64,000 nucleotides of DNA from Streptomyces litmocidini. GTDB taxonomy: Bacteria; Actinomycetota; Actinomycetes; Streptomycetales; Streptomycetaceae. Positions 8,299 to 16,023 of the stretch are shown here, piece after piece. A program made the position numbers and the translations under genes. The stretch covers positions 62,001 to 126,000 of the forward strand of contig NZ_BMTQ01000008.1 of the NCBI RefSeq assembly GCF_014649755.1, read 5' to 3'. The notes under the pieces were generated by a model, which searched no databases, had not been told where the DNA came from, and was given only the letters and a program-made list of their open reading frames with translations. How positions within the stretch are numbered: position 1 is the first letter of the stretch; the number at the start of each line of letters is the position of its first letter.

Positions 8299-9648
8299 TC
8301 AGAGTGCCGGGTCCAGGGCACCCGCGAGCGGCCCGGGGGCGGGGCCGGTGGCGTCCGTGGCGAGGGCGCTGCCCCGGAGCCATTCGGACCAGCTGAGGTT
8401 CCAGTCTCCGAATCCGTTGTCGAAGGGCGTCATGGGCTTCCCGTAGCCGTTGACGACCCGTACGAGGTCCCCCTCGCGCACCGTGTGGAAGAGCCAGGCG
8501 GCGTCCTCGGTGCTCATGCCCGTGCAGCCGTGGCTGACGTCCTCGTTGCCCTGGGCGTCCAGCGACCAGGGCGCCGCGTGCAGGTACTCGCCGCTCCAGG
8601 TCACCCGGGTGGCCCAGCGGACCTCGAGGTCGTAGAAATCGGTGCTGCCGCGGGTGATGCCGATGGTGTCGCCCCGCATGCGGACGAGGGGCTCCTTGCC
8701 GAGGACGACCTTGATGCCGCCTCGGGTCCGGTAGCCGGGCTTGCCGGTGGTGACCGGGAGGGTGCGCAGGGGTTCCCCGTCGCGGAAGACGGTCATCCGG
8801 TGGGCGGAGACGTCGGTGACGGCCTCGATCCGGGCGCCCGTGGTGAACGTGAGGGGGCGTGAGGGGCCGCCGTAGAGACCGCCGCCGATGTGGGCCCCGT
8901 CGAGGCCGCTGTGGACGCGGATCGTGGCGTGGGCGGGCCAGTAGGTACGGGGCCGGTAGTGGAGGGTGGCGGAGTCGACCCAGTGCCAGGCGCCGTCGAC
9001 GTGGGGTTCGGACCGCACGTCGAGGGCCCGTTCCACGGCGCGGCGGGCTTCGGGGGCGTCCTCCGGCACGGGCCGGCTGAGTTCGGCGGTGATCGGCCGG
9101 CCCACCCCGTACGTGCCGCCGTCCCCGGGCCCGAAGGTGACGGTCAGCCGCTCCCCGGCGGGCATCGGGGCGGTCCGGAAGTCGAGACGCGCGCGGCGCG
9201 CGCCGCCCGTCCCCGTCCCGTCGACGACGAGCCGGGCGGCGTACCGGGCTCCGGCCGGCAGGGGTGCGGCGCTGGTCCACCGGGTGTGGTCCGCGCTCTG
9301 CGTTCCGGCGATCCGGCGGCCGCGCCGGTCGGTGACGGTGACGTCGGCGAGCACGCCGGGGGTGCGGAGCGCGAGCTCCACGGGCCCGGTGGCCCGGGGA
9401 CCGAGCGTGAACGGGCGGCCCGTGAGGACGCGGTCCCCGCCGAGGACGACCGAGTGGCGCGGGCCGGAGCAGAGGCCCCCGCCGGCGCAGCCGTCCACCG
9501 CGACGACGGCGGTGGCGTCGCGGGAGCCGGCGGCCCACGACTCGCCCTCGGAGTCCCGGTCCGGCGACTGGGCCGCCGTGCTGACGAGGACGGCTCCGAC
9601 GGCGAGGGAGAGGGCTCCCCACCCCCGTGCGTATCGGCGTGACGACAC
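8299..9648 (-). CDS. L,D-transpeptidase, secreted (YkuD domain)
   Basis: The enzyme makes 3-3 crosslinks in peptidoglycan or attaches proteins to it, acting outside the membrane. An N-terminal hydrophobic segment (GWGALSLAVGAVLVSTAAQ) anchors or exports it. It is followed by two Ig-like beta regions typical of actinobacterial Ldt proteins and a YkuD catalytic domain with the nucleophile in SHGCTGMS near residue 375. A Trp-rich tail (GDWNLSWSEWL) follows. Three starts compete in one frame: ATG 9669, ATG 9657 and GTG 9648. The strong AAGGAGGAG lies at 9666-9658, which best serves the GTG. Confidence 0.9.
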   Translation of the reverse strand: MSSRRYARGWGALSLAVGAVLVSTAAQSPDRDSEGESWAAGSRDATAVVAVDGCAGGGLCSGPRHSVVLGGDRVLTGRPFTLGPRATGPVELALRTPGVLADVTVTDRRGRRIAGTQSADHTRWTSAAPLPAGARYAARLVVDGTGTGGARRARLDFRTAPMPAGERLTVTFGPGDGGTYGVGRPITAELSRPVPEDAPEARRAVERALDVRSEPHVDGAWHWVDSATLHYRPRTYWPAHATIRVHSGLDGAHIGGGLYGGPSRPLTFTTGARIEAVTDVSAHRMTVFRDGEPLRTLPVTTGKPGYRTRGGIKVVLGKEPLVRMRGDTIGITRGSTDFYDLEVRWATRVTWSGEYLHAAPWSLDAQGNEDVSHGCTGMSTEDAAWLFHTVREGDLVRVVNGYGKPMTPFDNGFGDWNLSWSEWLRGSALATDATGPAPGPLAGALDPAL

Positions 9649-9728
9649 GTCGGACATCTCCTCCTTCATGCGGTGACGTCGGCGGACGGTGCCGACCGCA
9701 GCATCAAACCGGATGGGAGGAGAAAAAG

Positions 9729-9833
9729 ATGATCAATGTACCGGGCGTGGCGGCGGAGTCGGGGGCGAGACGACTCGAATGGGTCAGCGGGCCGGTTCCG
9801 GAAGCTCCTCGCCTGTCTCCAGAAGGGACTTGA
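9729..9833 (+). CDS. possible 34-residue small protein
   Basis: An ATG lies 6 bases after a near-perfect ribosome site (GGGAGGAG at 9716-9723) and opens a 34-codon frame beginning MINVPGVAAESGARRLEW. Its 3' half overlaps the end of the SRPBCC gene on the other strand, so part of its codon pattern may be a shadow. No family recognised and no export signal seen. Reported because of the ribosome site only. Confidence 0.2.
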   Translation: MINVPGVAAESGARRLEWVSGPVPEAPRLSPEGT

Positions 9834-10269
9834 GGCTGGAGATCAGCGCGGGCCAGCCCTCGCCGATCAGCGCCTTGATGGCGCCGTCGGGCTCCAGGTC
9901 CCCGTGGGTGACCGTGAGTTTGACCATGTCGCCGGACGGCTCGATCACGAAGGTGACCCGGGACCGGCGCTCGCGGACGAGGCCCTCGTACACCTCCTCC
10001 TCGAGGCGGACCGCCTCCGCCCAGGCCGGGGTGAAGGTGTGCCAGGTGTACGAGAGGACGCGGCCGGGCTCGGCCTCGAGGACGACCTGCTCGGGGTCCT
10101 CGGTCCTGTGGCCGTTCTCGTCCCAGACCATCGGCGCGCCCGGGGTCCACTCCGACTCGAAGGCGACGCCCCAGTAGCGGCGCGTGAGCTCCGGGTCGGT
10201 GAGCGCCTGCCAGAGCTCCTCGGGGGTGGTCCGGATGTAGGTGGTGTAGACGAACGAGTCGCTGTCCAT
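9784..10269 (-). CDS. SRPBCC (AHSA1-type) domain protein
   Basis: The 161-residue protein opens with FVYTTYIRTTPEELWQALTD, proceeds to RRYWGVAFESEWTPGAPMVW and ends with VTFVIEPSGDMVKLTVTHGD and GWPALISSLKSLLETGEEL. This is the START-like helix-grip fold of the AHSA1 branch, which binds hydrophobic ligands. It is divergent from a PadR regulator 159 bases away, a pairing often seen in Streptomyces, suggesting control by that regulator. Ligand unknown. Confidence 0.88.
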   Translation of the reverse strand: MDSDSFVYTTYIRTTPEELWQALTDPELTRRYWGVAFESEWTPGAPMVWDENGHRTEDPEQVVLEAEPGRVLSYTWHTFTPAWAEAVRLEEEVYEGLVRERRSRVTFVIEPSGDMVKLTVTHGDLEPDGAIKALIGEGWPALISSLKSLLETGEELPEPAR

Positions 10270-10428
10270 CGTGCTGCCCCTCGGATCTGCTCCCCCGCGG
10301 CCTGCCCCTCTCCACCCTAGACAGGCGCCGGACGGACGTGCCAGCGAGGATCCCCCGTCCGGCGCGGGGTCCTCCGCCGGTTGATTAGGTGCGGAGGAAA
10401 CTATTCAACGTGCTGCTAGCGTGTCCGG

Positions 10429-11031
10429 ATGTCGCTCAAGCACGCCGTCCTCGCAGCTCTCCTGGAGGGCGAGGCCTCCGGATACGACCTGGCCAAGATC
10501 TTCGACGTGTCCGTCGCCAACTTCTGGGCCGCCACGCCGCAGCAGCTCTACCGCGAACTGGAGCGGCTCGCCGAGGCAGGTCTGATCACGGCCCGCGTGG
10601 TGGAGCAGGAACGGCGCCCCAACAAGAGGATGTTCAGCCTCACCGAGTCCGGCAGACAGGATCTGGTCGCCTACACGACGACACCGCCGCGCCCGAGCGC
10701 CGTCCGCGACGAACTGATGGTGCAGGTGCAGGCCTGCGACGAGGGCGACACCGCGGCCGTCCGCGAGTTCGTGGCCCGGCGGATGGAGACGGCCCGGGCG
10801 AAGCTGGCCCGCTACGACCGGTTGCGCGAGTGGATGCTCGACGGCCGGGACGAGGACACCTATCTGAGTGAGGCGGAGCGGGTCGGCCCGTACCTCACCC
10901 TGATGCGCGGGCGGTTCTTCGAGGAGGAGAACCTGCGCTGGGGCGAGCGCGCCCTCACCGTGCTCGACCGGCGCGCCGGCGCGCGGAGCGCGGTCCCGCG
11001 GAGGGATGACGCCGCCTCTACTCTGCGGTAA
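10429..11031 (+). CDS. PadR family transcriptional regulator
   Basis: The 200-residue protein starts SLKHAVLAALLEGEASGYDL, the classic PadR winged-helix opening, with recognition helix around YRELERLAEAGLI and the wing RRPNKRMFSLTESG. The C-terminal half is a helical PadR C-terminal (Vir-type) dimerisation domain. It faces the divergent SRPBCC gene, so the shared gap likely carries its operator. PadR proteins commonly repress and release in response to phenolics or drugs; the ligand here is unknown. Confidence 0.9.
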   Translation: MSLKHAVLAALLEGEASGYDLAKIFDVSVANFWAATPQQLYRELERLAEAGLITARVVEQERRPNKRMFSLTESGRQDLVAYTTTPPRPSAVRDELMVQVQACDEGDTAAVREFVARRMETARAKLARYDRLREWMLDGRDEDTYLSEAERVGPYLTLMRGRFFEEENLRWGERALTVLDRRAGARSAVPRRDDAASTLR

Positions 11032-11092
11032 CGTCACCGCCCGGCCGCCGGAGGCACCGGGGGCGACACAGGGACGGATCGGGCGGCCTGAA

Positions 11093-11542
11093 ATGAACGT
11101 CGGAGACCTCGCCGAGGACTTCACCCTTCCGGACGAGACGGGCGCTCCGCGCTCGCTGACCGGCCTGCTCTCCGAAGGCCCGGTCGTCCTCTTCTTCTAC
11201 CCGGCGGCCCTCACACCGGGCTGCACCGCCGAGGCCTGTCACTTCCGTGACCTCGCGGCCGAGTTCCGCGCCGTCGGCGCCCTGCCCGTCGGCATCAGCT
11301 CCGACGGGGTGGAGCGGCAGCAGGAGTTCGCCGAGCGGCACTCGCTCGGCTACCCCCTGCTGTCCGACACGGACGGTGCCGTACGGGAACGGTTCGGCGT
11401 GAGGCGCGGGTTCTCGCTGGCCCCGACGAAGCGGGTCACCTTCGTGATCGGCCGGGACCGGCGGATCCTCGAGGTCGTCCGCAGCGAACTGCGGATGAGC
11501 GCGCACGCGGACCGCGCGCTGGCCGCCCTGCGCGGCGCCTGA
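11093..11542 (+). CDS. peroxiredoxin, BCP/PrxQ type
   Basis: This 149-residue thioredoxin-fold peroxidase reduces hydrogen peroxide and organic peroxides in the cytoplasm. The active site is LTPGCTAEACHF: the peroxidatic Cys 44 lies in the TPxCT motif, with a resolving Cys 49 five residues later, the spacing of atypical two-Cys PrxQ enzymes. The N-terminus (VGDLAEDFTLPDETG) and SDTDGAVRERFGV are also characteristic. An in-frame start at 11006 exists, but it would overlap the PadR gene and add a non-family extension, so the ATG at 11093 is preferred. Confidence 0.9.
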   Translation: MNVGDLAEDFTLPDETGAPRSLTGLLSEGPVVLFFYPAALTPGCTAEACHFRDLAAEFRAVGALPVGISSDGVERQQEFAERHSLGYPLLSDTDGAVRERFGVRRGFSLAPTKRVTFVIGRDRRILEVVRSELRMSAHADRALAALRGA

Positions 11543-11710
11543 CCCGAACCCTTCCCGCTCCCGCTCCGGCGGACCGCGGGCCTCCATCCGAACACGGCGG
11601 CGGAGGGCCCGCACGCGGGGCGGCCACGACGTGCGGACGCGTGGGGAACGGGTGAGACTCGCTGCATCGCCGGGCCTCCCACCGGCCGCACGGGAACGGA
11701 GTGCGCAGGA

Positions 11711-12109
11711 ATGGACGACTACCCCCTCCTCAACCTCTTCTGGACGATGCTGTGGTTCTTCCTCTGGATCATGTGGCTCTTCCTGCTGTTCAAGGTGGTC
11801 ACCGACATCTTCCGTGACCACTCGCTCGGCGGCTGGGGCAAGGCCGGCTGGCTGATCTTCTGCATCGTGCTCCCGTACCTCGGCGTGCTGGTGTACGTCA
11901 TCGCACGCGGCAAGGGCATGGGGCAGCGGGACGTCAAGCAGATGAAGGAGAGCGAGGCGGCGTTCCAGGACTACATCCGCAAGACCGCCGGTGCGCCGGG
12001 CGGGGGCGGCGGAGCCGCCGACGAACTGACTCGGCTCGCCGACCTCAAGGCGAAGGGCGCCATCACGGCCGAGGAGTTCGAGAAGGCCAAGGCCAAGGTC
12101 CTGTCCTGA
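11711..12109 (+). CDS. membrane protein with PLDc_N and SHOCT domains
   Basis: This 132-residue protein has two membrane helices at the N-terminus (LFWTMLWFFLWIMWLFLLF and WLIFCIVLPYLGVLVYVIAR), the PLDc_N module. A soluble linker with MGQRDVKQMKESEAAF leads to a C-terminal SHOCT helix pair, LADLKAKGAITAEEFEKAK. SHOCT tails are thought to mediate oligomerisation. Common in Streptomyces but without a defined function. Its TGA overlaps the likely beginning of the next gene. Confidence 0.85.
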   Translation: MDDYPLLNLFWTMLWFFLWIMWLFLLFKVVTDIFRDHSLGGWGKAGWLIFCIVLPYLGVLVYVIARGKGMGQRDVKQMKESEAAFQDYIRKTAGAPGGGGGAADELTRLADLKAKGAITAEEFEKAKAKVLS

Positions 12110-12279
12110 GACTCCACAAGCGGCGGACGAGGCGGCGGCACACCGGAGCCGGCGGAGGCGGGCGTGGCGACGGACTCAGGGGTTCCCTGCTGCGGGAGAT
12201 CGCGGCGGAGCCCGGGAGGCTTCCGGAAACGCTCGCCTTCTTCGCCCTGCGCCACCTCGGCCCCGGGGCGGGGCCCTCG

Positions 12280-13077
12280 GTGGGACGCCTCCGTGCGGCC
12301 CATCCCGACGCCGACGCGTCGGCCCTGCGGGACCTCGTCGTCACACGGGGACGCCGGAGGGTCACGGCGGAGGGTTCCTTCGTCGGCGGCCCCTTCCTGA
12401 TCCTCGTCCCCGTGGCGTTCTGCGGAGCCCTCCTGTCCCAGGCGCGCATCGTGCTCGAACTCGCCGCCACCGAAGGACGCGACACCACGGATCCGGAGCG
12501 CGCGGCCGAACTGCTCGTCCTGCAAGGGGTGTACGCGGACACCGCGGCGGCCCGGGCCGCCCTCGCCGCCACCCCCGACAGTCCTCGGCCGGAGAACCGG
12601 CGGGGCCGGACGGCCACGTTCCGCGATCTGGTGCTGCGCATGGCCTGGCTGCTCGGACTGCTCACGCCCTCCGACGAGAAGGTCGGGCGACGGACCCGGA
12701 TCGGCCAGTGGGCGCTCGTCGGCTGCGTGTTCCTCGTGGGCCAGGTGGCCCCGCTCGTCTGGCTGCCGTACATGGCGTTCTCGTACAACCGCGCCACCAA
12801 CCGACTGGTCGACCGGGCCACCGTCTTCTACGTCGGCTCGCGCGACCCCCGCACCCCACGGGGCATCCGGGTCGATCCCGCCATGGCCGTGGCGGGGCTG
12901 CGCGCGCTGGGATCGATGATGCTGCCGGCGGTCGCCCTGCTCCTGGTCATCGCCACCGACACCCGGATCGCGGGCGGGCGATGGCCCTTGGTCGGGATCG
13001 TCCTGGCGGCGAGCTGCCTGGTCACGGGCGGGTGGTGGCTGTGGCGGCGACGGCAGCGGCGAGAACCGCCTCCCTAA
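12280..13077 (+). CDS. hypothetical multi-pass membrane protein; true start probably further upstream
   Basis: From the first standard start (GTG 12280) the protein has 265 residues. It has a hydrophobic segment GGPFLILVPVAFCGALL, a pair near residues 145-170 (WALVGCVFLVGQVAPLVWLP) and two C-terminal helices ending in a basic RRRQRREP tail. I do not recognise the family. Codon usage stays coding-like upstream of 12280 (reading GSLLREIAAEPGRLPETLAF) back to the end of the previous gene, with no ATG, GTG or TTG. A CTG at 12106-12108 overlaps the preceding TGA as CTGA, so translation may start there or the original start has mutated. Confidence 0.65.
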   Translation: MGRLRAAHPDADASALRDLVVTRGRRRVTAEGSFVGGPFLILVPVAFCGALLSQARIVLELAATEGRDTTDPERAAELLVLQGVYADTAAARAALAATPDSPRPENRRGRTATFRDLVLRMAWLLGLLTPSDEKVGRRTRIGQWALVGCVFLVGQVAPLVWLPYMAFSYNRATNRLVDRATVFYVGSRDPRTPRGIRVDPAMAVAGLRALGSMMLPAVALLLVIATDTRIAGGRWPLVGIVLAASCLVTGGWWLWRRRQRREPPP

Positions 13078-13098
13078 TACGTATCCAAAATACGTCTT
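13076..13098. promoter_or_regulatory. candidate NsrR operator upstream of nsrR
   Basis: An AT-rich inverted repeat, ACGTAT-CCAAA-ATACGT (13079-13095), ends 18 bases before the nsrR start. It shares the AATACGTA beginning and the length of the site before hmp. NsrR of Streptomyces binds such AT-rich dyads, so autoregulation is likely. Confidence 0.6.
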
Positions 13099-13113
13099 TG
13101 ATACGGTCGGGCC

Positions 13114-13563
13114 GTGAGGCTGACGAAGTTCACCGACCTGGCGCTCCGTGCCGTGATGCGCCTGGCGGTCACCGCACCCGAGGAGTCCGTCACCACCCGC
13201 GAGGTGGCGGAGTCGATGGACGTGCCCTACGCCCACATGGCGAAGGTGGTCACCCGGCTCCAGCACCTCGGCGTGGTCGAGGCACGGCGCGGGCGGGGCG
13301 GCGGCCTGGTCCTGACGGAGCCGGGGCGGCGTTCTTCGGTGGGCTGGCTGGCCCGGACCCTGGAGGGCGAGGAGGAGGTCGTCGCCTGCGAGGGCGATCC
13401 GCCGTGCCCGCTGCGCTCCGCGTGCCGGCTGCGCGGAGCGCTGCGCGAGGCGCAGGAGGCCTTCTACCGGGTGCTGGATCCGTTGACCGTGGCGGAACTC
13501 GTGGAGTCGCCGACCGGTCCGCTGCTGCTGACCCTCGGCCCGCGCCCGGCGCGATCACACTGA
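13114..13563 (+). CDS. nsrR: Rrf2-family nitric-oxide sensor repressor NsrR
   Basis: A 149-residue Rrf2 protein with winged helix (FTDLALRAVMRLAV; VAESMDVPYAHMAKVVTRLQ; RGRGGGLVL). It has three cysteines at 92, 98 and 104 in CX5CX5C spacing, plus Asp 8. This matches the [4Fe-4S] ligand set known for Streptomyces coelicolor NsrR (three Cys and Asp 8). Nitric oxide destroys the cluster and lifts repression. The gene is immediately upstream of hmp, and similar dyads precede both, so the regulon is local. The GTG at 13114 is used; it keeps Asp at position 8. Confidence 0.93.
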   Translation: MRLTKFTDLALRAVMRLAVTAPEESVTTREVAESMDVPYAHMAKVVTRLQHLGVVEARRGRGGGLVLTEPGRRSSVGWLARTLEGEEEVVACEGDPPCPLRSACRLRGALREAQEAFYRVLDPLTVAELVESPTGPLLLTLGPRPARSH

Positions 13564-13599
13564 CGGCGCCCGCTCCCCCGGAGCACCCGCACGCCTTTT

Positions 13600-13623
13600 A
13601 ATACGTAGATCATCTACCAGATT
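13600..13623. promoter_or_regulatory. candidate NsrR operator upstream of hmp
   Basis: The dyad GTAGAT-C-ATCTAC (13605-13617) sits in an AATACGTA...GATT context that ends 10 bases before the hmp ATG. A repressor bound here would block initiation of hmp. It resembles the partner site at 13076-13098 in its first eight bases. Confidence 0.65.
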
Positions 13624-13632
13624 GAGAGTCCC

Positions 13633-14820
13633 ATGCTGTCCGAGCAGGCCGTCCCGGTCGTCCGCGCCACCCTGCCCGCCGTCGGAGGCGCGCTCGACGA
13701 GATCACCGAGCGCTTCTACGGTCGCCTCTTCGCCGCCCGTCCCGAGCTGCTGCGGGACCTGTTCAACCGGGGCAACCAGGCCAACGGCGACCAGCGGAAG
13801 GCGCTCGCCGGCTCCATAGCCGCCTTCGCCGTCACCCTGCTGGAGAACCCGGACAGCCGCCCCGACGCCGCGCTCTCCCGGATCGCGCACAAGCACGCCT
13901 CGCTCGGCGTCACCTCCGAGCAGTACAAGATCGTGCACGAGCACCTCTTCGCCGCGATCGTGGAGGTGCTCGGCGACGCGGTGACCGCCGAGGCCGCCCA
14001 GGCCTGGGACGAGGTCTACTGGCTGATGGCGAACGCGCTCATCGCCGTGGAGGCCCGCCTCTACCAGGAGGCCGGTGTCGCCGAGGGCCAGGTCTGGCGG
14101 ACGATGGAGGTCACCGAACGGCGGGAGGAGACGGCCGACACGGCCTCCTTCGCCCTGCGGAACGCCGACGGGACCCCCACGGGCCCCTTCCGGCCGGGCC
14201 AGTACGTGAGCGTCCAGGTCGCCCTGCCCGACGGCGCCCGGCAGATCCGCCAGTACAGCCTGTCCACCGCCCCCGGACACCCGCAGTGGCGGATCACGGT
14301 GAAGCGGGTCGACGGCGACCCGGCGGGCGAGGTCTCCTCCTGGCTGCACGCCCACGCCGCCGCGGGCGACACCCTGGAGGTCTCGGCCCCCTTCGGCGAC
14401 CTGGTCCTGCCCGAGGGCGAGGGTCCCCTGCTGCTCGCCTCCGCCGGAATCGGCAGCACCCCCATGCTGGCGATGCTCGACCACCTGGCCGCCACCGGGT
14501 CGAACCGCCCGGTCGTCGTGGTGCACGCCGACCGCGCCCCCGCCTCCCACGCGCACGCCGGCGAGCTGCGGCGACTCGTGGACGCGCTGCCGCAGGGGAC
14601 GCTGCACCTCTGGTACGAGGAGCCGGGCGGGTCCGGCGCCCGGCCGGGCCGGGCGGACGTCACGCTCCTCGACCTCCCGGCGGGCACCACCGCCTACCTG
14701 TGCGGGCCGCTGCCCTTCCTGCGCGCGGTGCGCGGCGACCTCCTCGGCCGGGGCGTCGCGGCGGCGGACATCCACTACGAGGTGTTCGGTCCCGACCTGT
14801 GGCTCGGCACCGAGGGCTGA
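13633..14820 (+). CDS. hmp: flavohaemoprotein, nitric oxide dioxygenase
   Basis: The 395-residue enzyme turns nitric oxide and oxygen into nitrate using NAD(P)H. The globin domain (1-140) has distal Tyr 29 in ERFYGRLF, the NQANGDQ loop and proximal His 88 in HKHASLGV with EQYKIV after it. The reductase half has FAD motif RQYSLSTAP (about 195), NAD-binding GIGSTPMLAMLDHL (about 275) and CGPLPFL with the C-terminal VFGPD. All three domains are intact and the length is normal. It is placed 69 bases after nsrR with an NsrR-type dyad between, so it is induced by nitric oxide. Confidence 0.95.
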   Translation: MLSEQAVPVVRATLPAVGGALDEITERFYGRLFAARPELLRDLFNRGNQANGDQRKALAGSIAAFAVTLLENPDSRPDAALSRIAHKHASLGVTSEQYKIVHEHLFAAIVEVLGDAVTAEAAQAWDEVYWLMANALIAVEARLYQEAGVAEGQVWRTMEVTERREETADTASFALRNADGTPTGPFRPGQYVSVQVALPDGARQIRQYSLSTAPGHPQWRITVKRVDGDPAGEVSSWLHAHAAAGDTLEVSAPFGDLVLPEGEGPLLLASAGIGSTPMLAMLDHLAATGSNRPVVVVHADRAPASHAHAGELRRLVDALPQGTLHLWYEEPGGSGARPGRADVTLLDLPAGTTAYLCGPLPFLRAVRGDLLGRGVAAADIHYEVFGPDLWLGTEG

Positions 14821-14875
14821 CCCACCCCCTCACCCCACTTCTTCGATCCCAAAGCGTCATGGTGCTTCCGCCAGG

Positions 14876-14901
14876 GATATTGCATAGTGATGTGCCATAT
14901 C
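14876..14901. promoter_or_regulatory. imperfect inverted repeat upstream of MreB-like gene
   Basis: GATATTGCA and TGCCATATC face each other across 8 bases (one mismatch in nine). The repeat lies in the AT-rich 122-base gap before the actin-fold gene. It could be an operator or promoter element; no regulator can be named. Confidence 0.35.
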
Positions 14902-14942
14902 AACCTCGCAATCAGCAGGTGCGGAGGAATGGGGCGGAAGCG

Positions 14943-15713
14943 ATGGGATCGTTCGGAGCAGCAGCGGCGGGCGGCCGGGGCACGGGGCGACCGGTGCGCG
15001 GGATCGCCCTCGACATCGGCAGTTCCCGGACCCGCGCCTGGGCGCCGGGAGCGGGCGTCTTCGCGGACGTGCCGAGCGGTCCGGTACGTCGCGGCCGCGT
15101 GGTCGATCCCGACTCCCAGCTCCGCCTGCTCCGGCGACTGGCCGCCGCGGCACCGGGCGGCGACGGGCAGGACACCGTCGTCATGCTGACCCATCCGGTC
15201 CTCGCGGGTCCGCAGGAGCGGGCGGCGGCGAAACGGATGGTGGACGGCCTCGGCCCGGTGCGGGTCGTCGCCGTGGACAGCGCCCGCGCGGCGGCCGCCT
15301 ACGCGGCACCGGCCGGCGGGGGCCCTCTGCTGGTCGTCGACCTCGGCGCCCAGCTGACGGAGGTCACGCTCGTCGTGGACGGCCTCGTCGAGGACGCCCG
15401 GCAGGCCGAAGTGGGCCTCGACGACCTTCCGGACCCGGGGAGCGCACCGGACGCGATCGCCACGACGACCGCCGACCTGGTGGGCGACCTGTGGCGGCAC
15501 GACCGCACCGGCGCCGTTCGGGGGGCGCTGCGCCGGGGCGTCCTGGTGACCGGCGGCGGCGCCCTGCGGCTCAACGTGACGGGGCGCCTCGCCCACCTCC
15601 TGCGCGCCCGGCTCCGACTGGCGAAGGACCCGTCCACCAGCGTCGTCCGTGGTGCGGGTCTGATGCTGACTTCCGCCCTCCGCCACCCGGCGGGCGCCCT
15701 GCCGCGCGGCTGA
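14943..15713 (+). CDS. MreB/actin-fold (rod shape-determining-like) protein, short
   Basis: The 256-residue protein has actin-superfamily phosphate motifs: GIALDIGSSRTRAWAPG (phosphate 1), LLVVDLGAQLTEVTLVVDG (phosphate 2) and VLVTGGGALRLNVTGRLAHL (adenosine motif). VVMLTHPVLAGPQERAAAKR and VVAVDSARAAAAYA match MreB-like subdomain sequences. It is about 90 residues shorter than true MreB (near 345), mainly through loss of subdomain IB and IIB insertions, so polymerisation into a cell-shape filament is doubtful. Start chosen at ATG 14943 behind GGCGGAAG. A conserved but uncharacterised paralogue type in Streptomyces. Confidence 0.8.
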   Translation: MGSFGAAAAGGRGTGRPVRGIALDIGSSRTRAWAPGAGVFADVPSGPVRRGRVVDPDSQLRLLRRLAAAAPGGDGQDTVVMLTHPVLAGPQERAAAKRMVDGLGPVRVVAVDSARAAAAYAAPAGGGPLLVVDLGAQLTEVTLVVDGLVEDARQAEVGLDDLPDPGSAPDAIATTTADLVGDLWRHDRTGAVRGALRRGVLVTGGGALRLNVTGRLAHLLRARLRLAKDPSTSVVRGAGLMLTSALRHPAGALPRG

Positions 15714-15738
15714 CGGGCGAACGCAGGGCCGGCGGACG

Positions 15739-15814
15739 CGGGGCCGACGGACGGACGCGGGGCCGACGGACGGACGCGGGGCCGACGGACGGACGCGGGG
15801 CCGACGGGCGGACG
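15739..15814. repeat. 19-base tandem repeat, four copies
   Basis: The unit cggggccgacggacggacg repeats four times head to tail (15739, 15758, 15777, 15796), the last with one substitution. Degenerate starts flank it on both sides. It lies just after the stop of the actin-fold gene. No spacer structure, so not CRISPR; probably a length-variable minisatellite. Confidence 0.85.
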
Positions 15815-15830
15815 CGGGGCAACGACAAAG

Positions 15831-15860
15831 CCCCGGTTGGACGGGGGATTCCAACCGGGG
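15831..15860. terminator. strong hairpin, probable terminator
   Basis: CCCCGGTTGG (15831-15840) pairs perfectly with CCAACCGGGG (15851-15860) around a 10-base loop. On the minus strand the stem is followed by CTTTGT, giving a short U-run. It lies between the convergent actin-fold and deacetylase genes and could end both transcripts. The rest of the gap to 16023 shows no gene. Confidence 0.7.
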
Positions 15861-16023
15861 CCGATTGCCGTGACGGGGCGAAGGGCGGTCACCTCTCGGG
15901 GGGGGACCTTGGGGACCGGACCCCTTCGCGGTCACGTACATATGAACGGTAAACCTTTCCCGAATGTTCCGGGGCATCCCAGGTGGGCGGTGTGAGTCAC
16001 CTCACCCGTTTTCACCGGTTCCG

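Noticed and set aside
15739..15814. CRISPR-like repeat array
   Set aside because: The 19-base units are directly adjacent with no unique spacers; a minisatellite.
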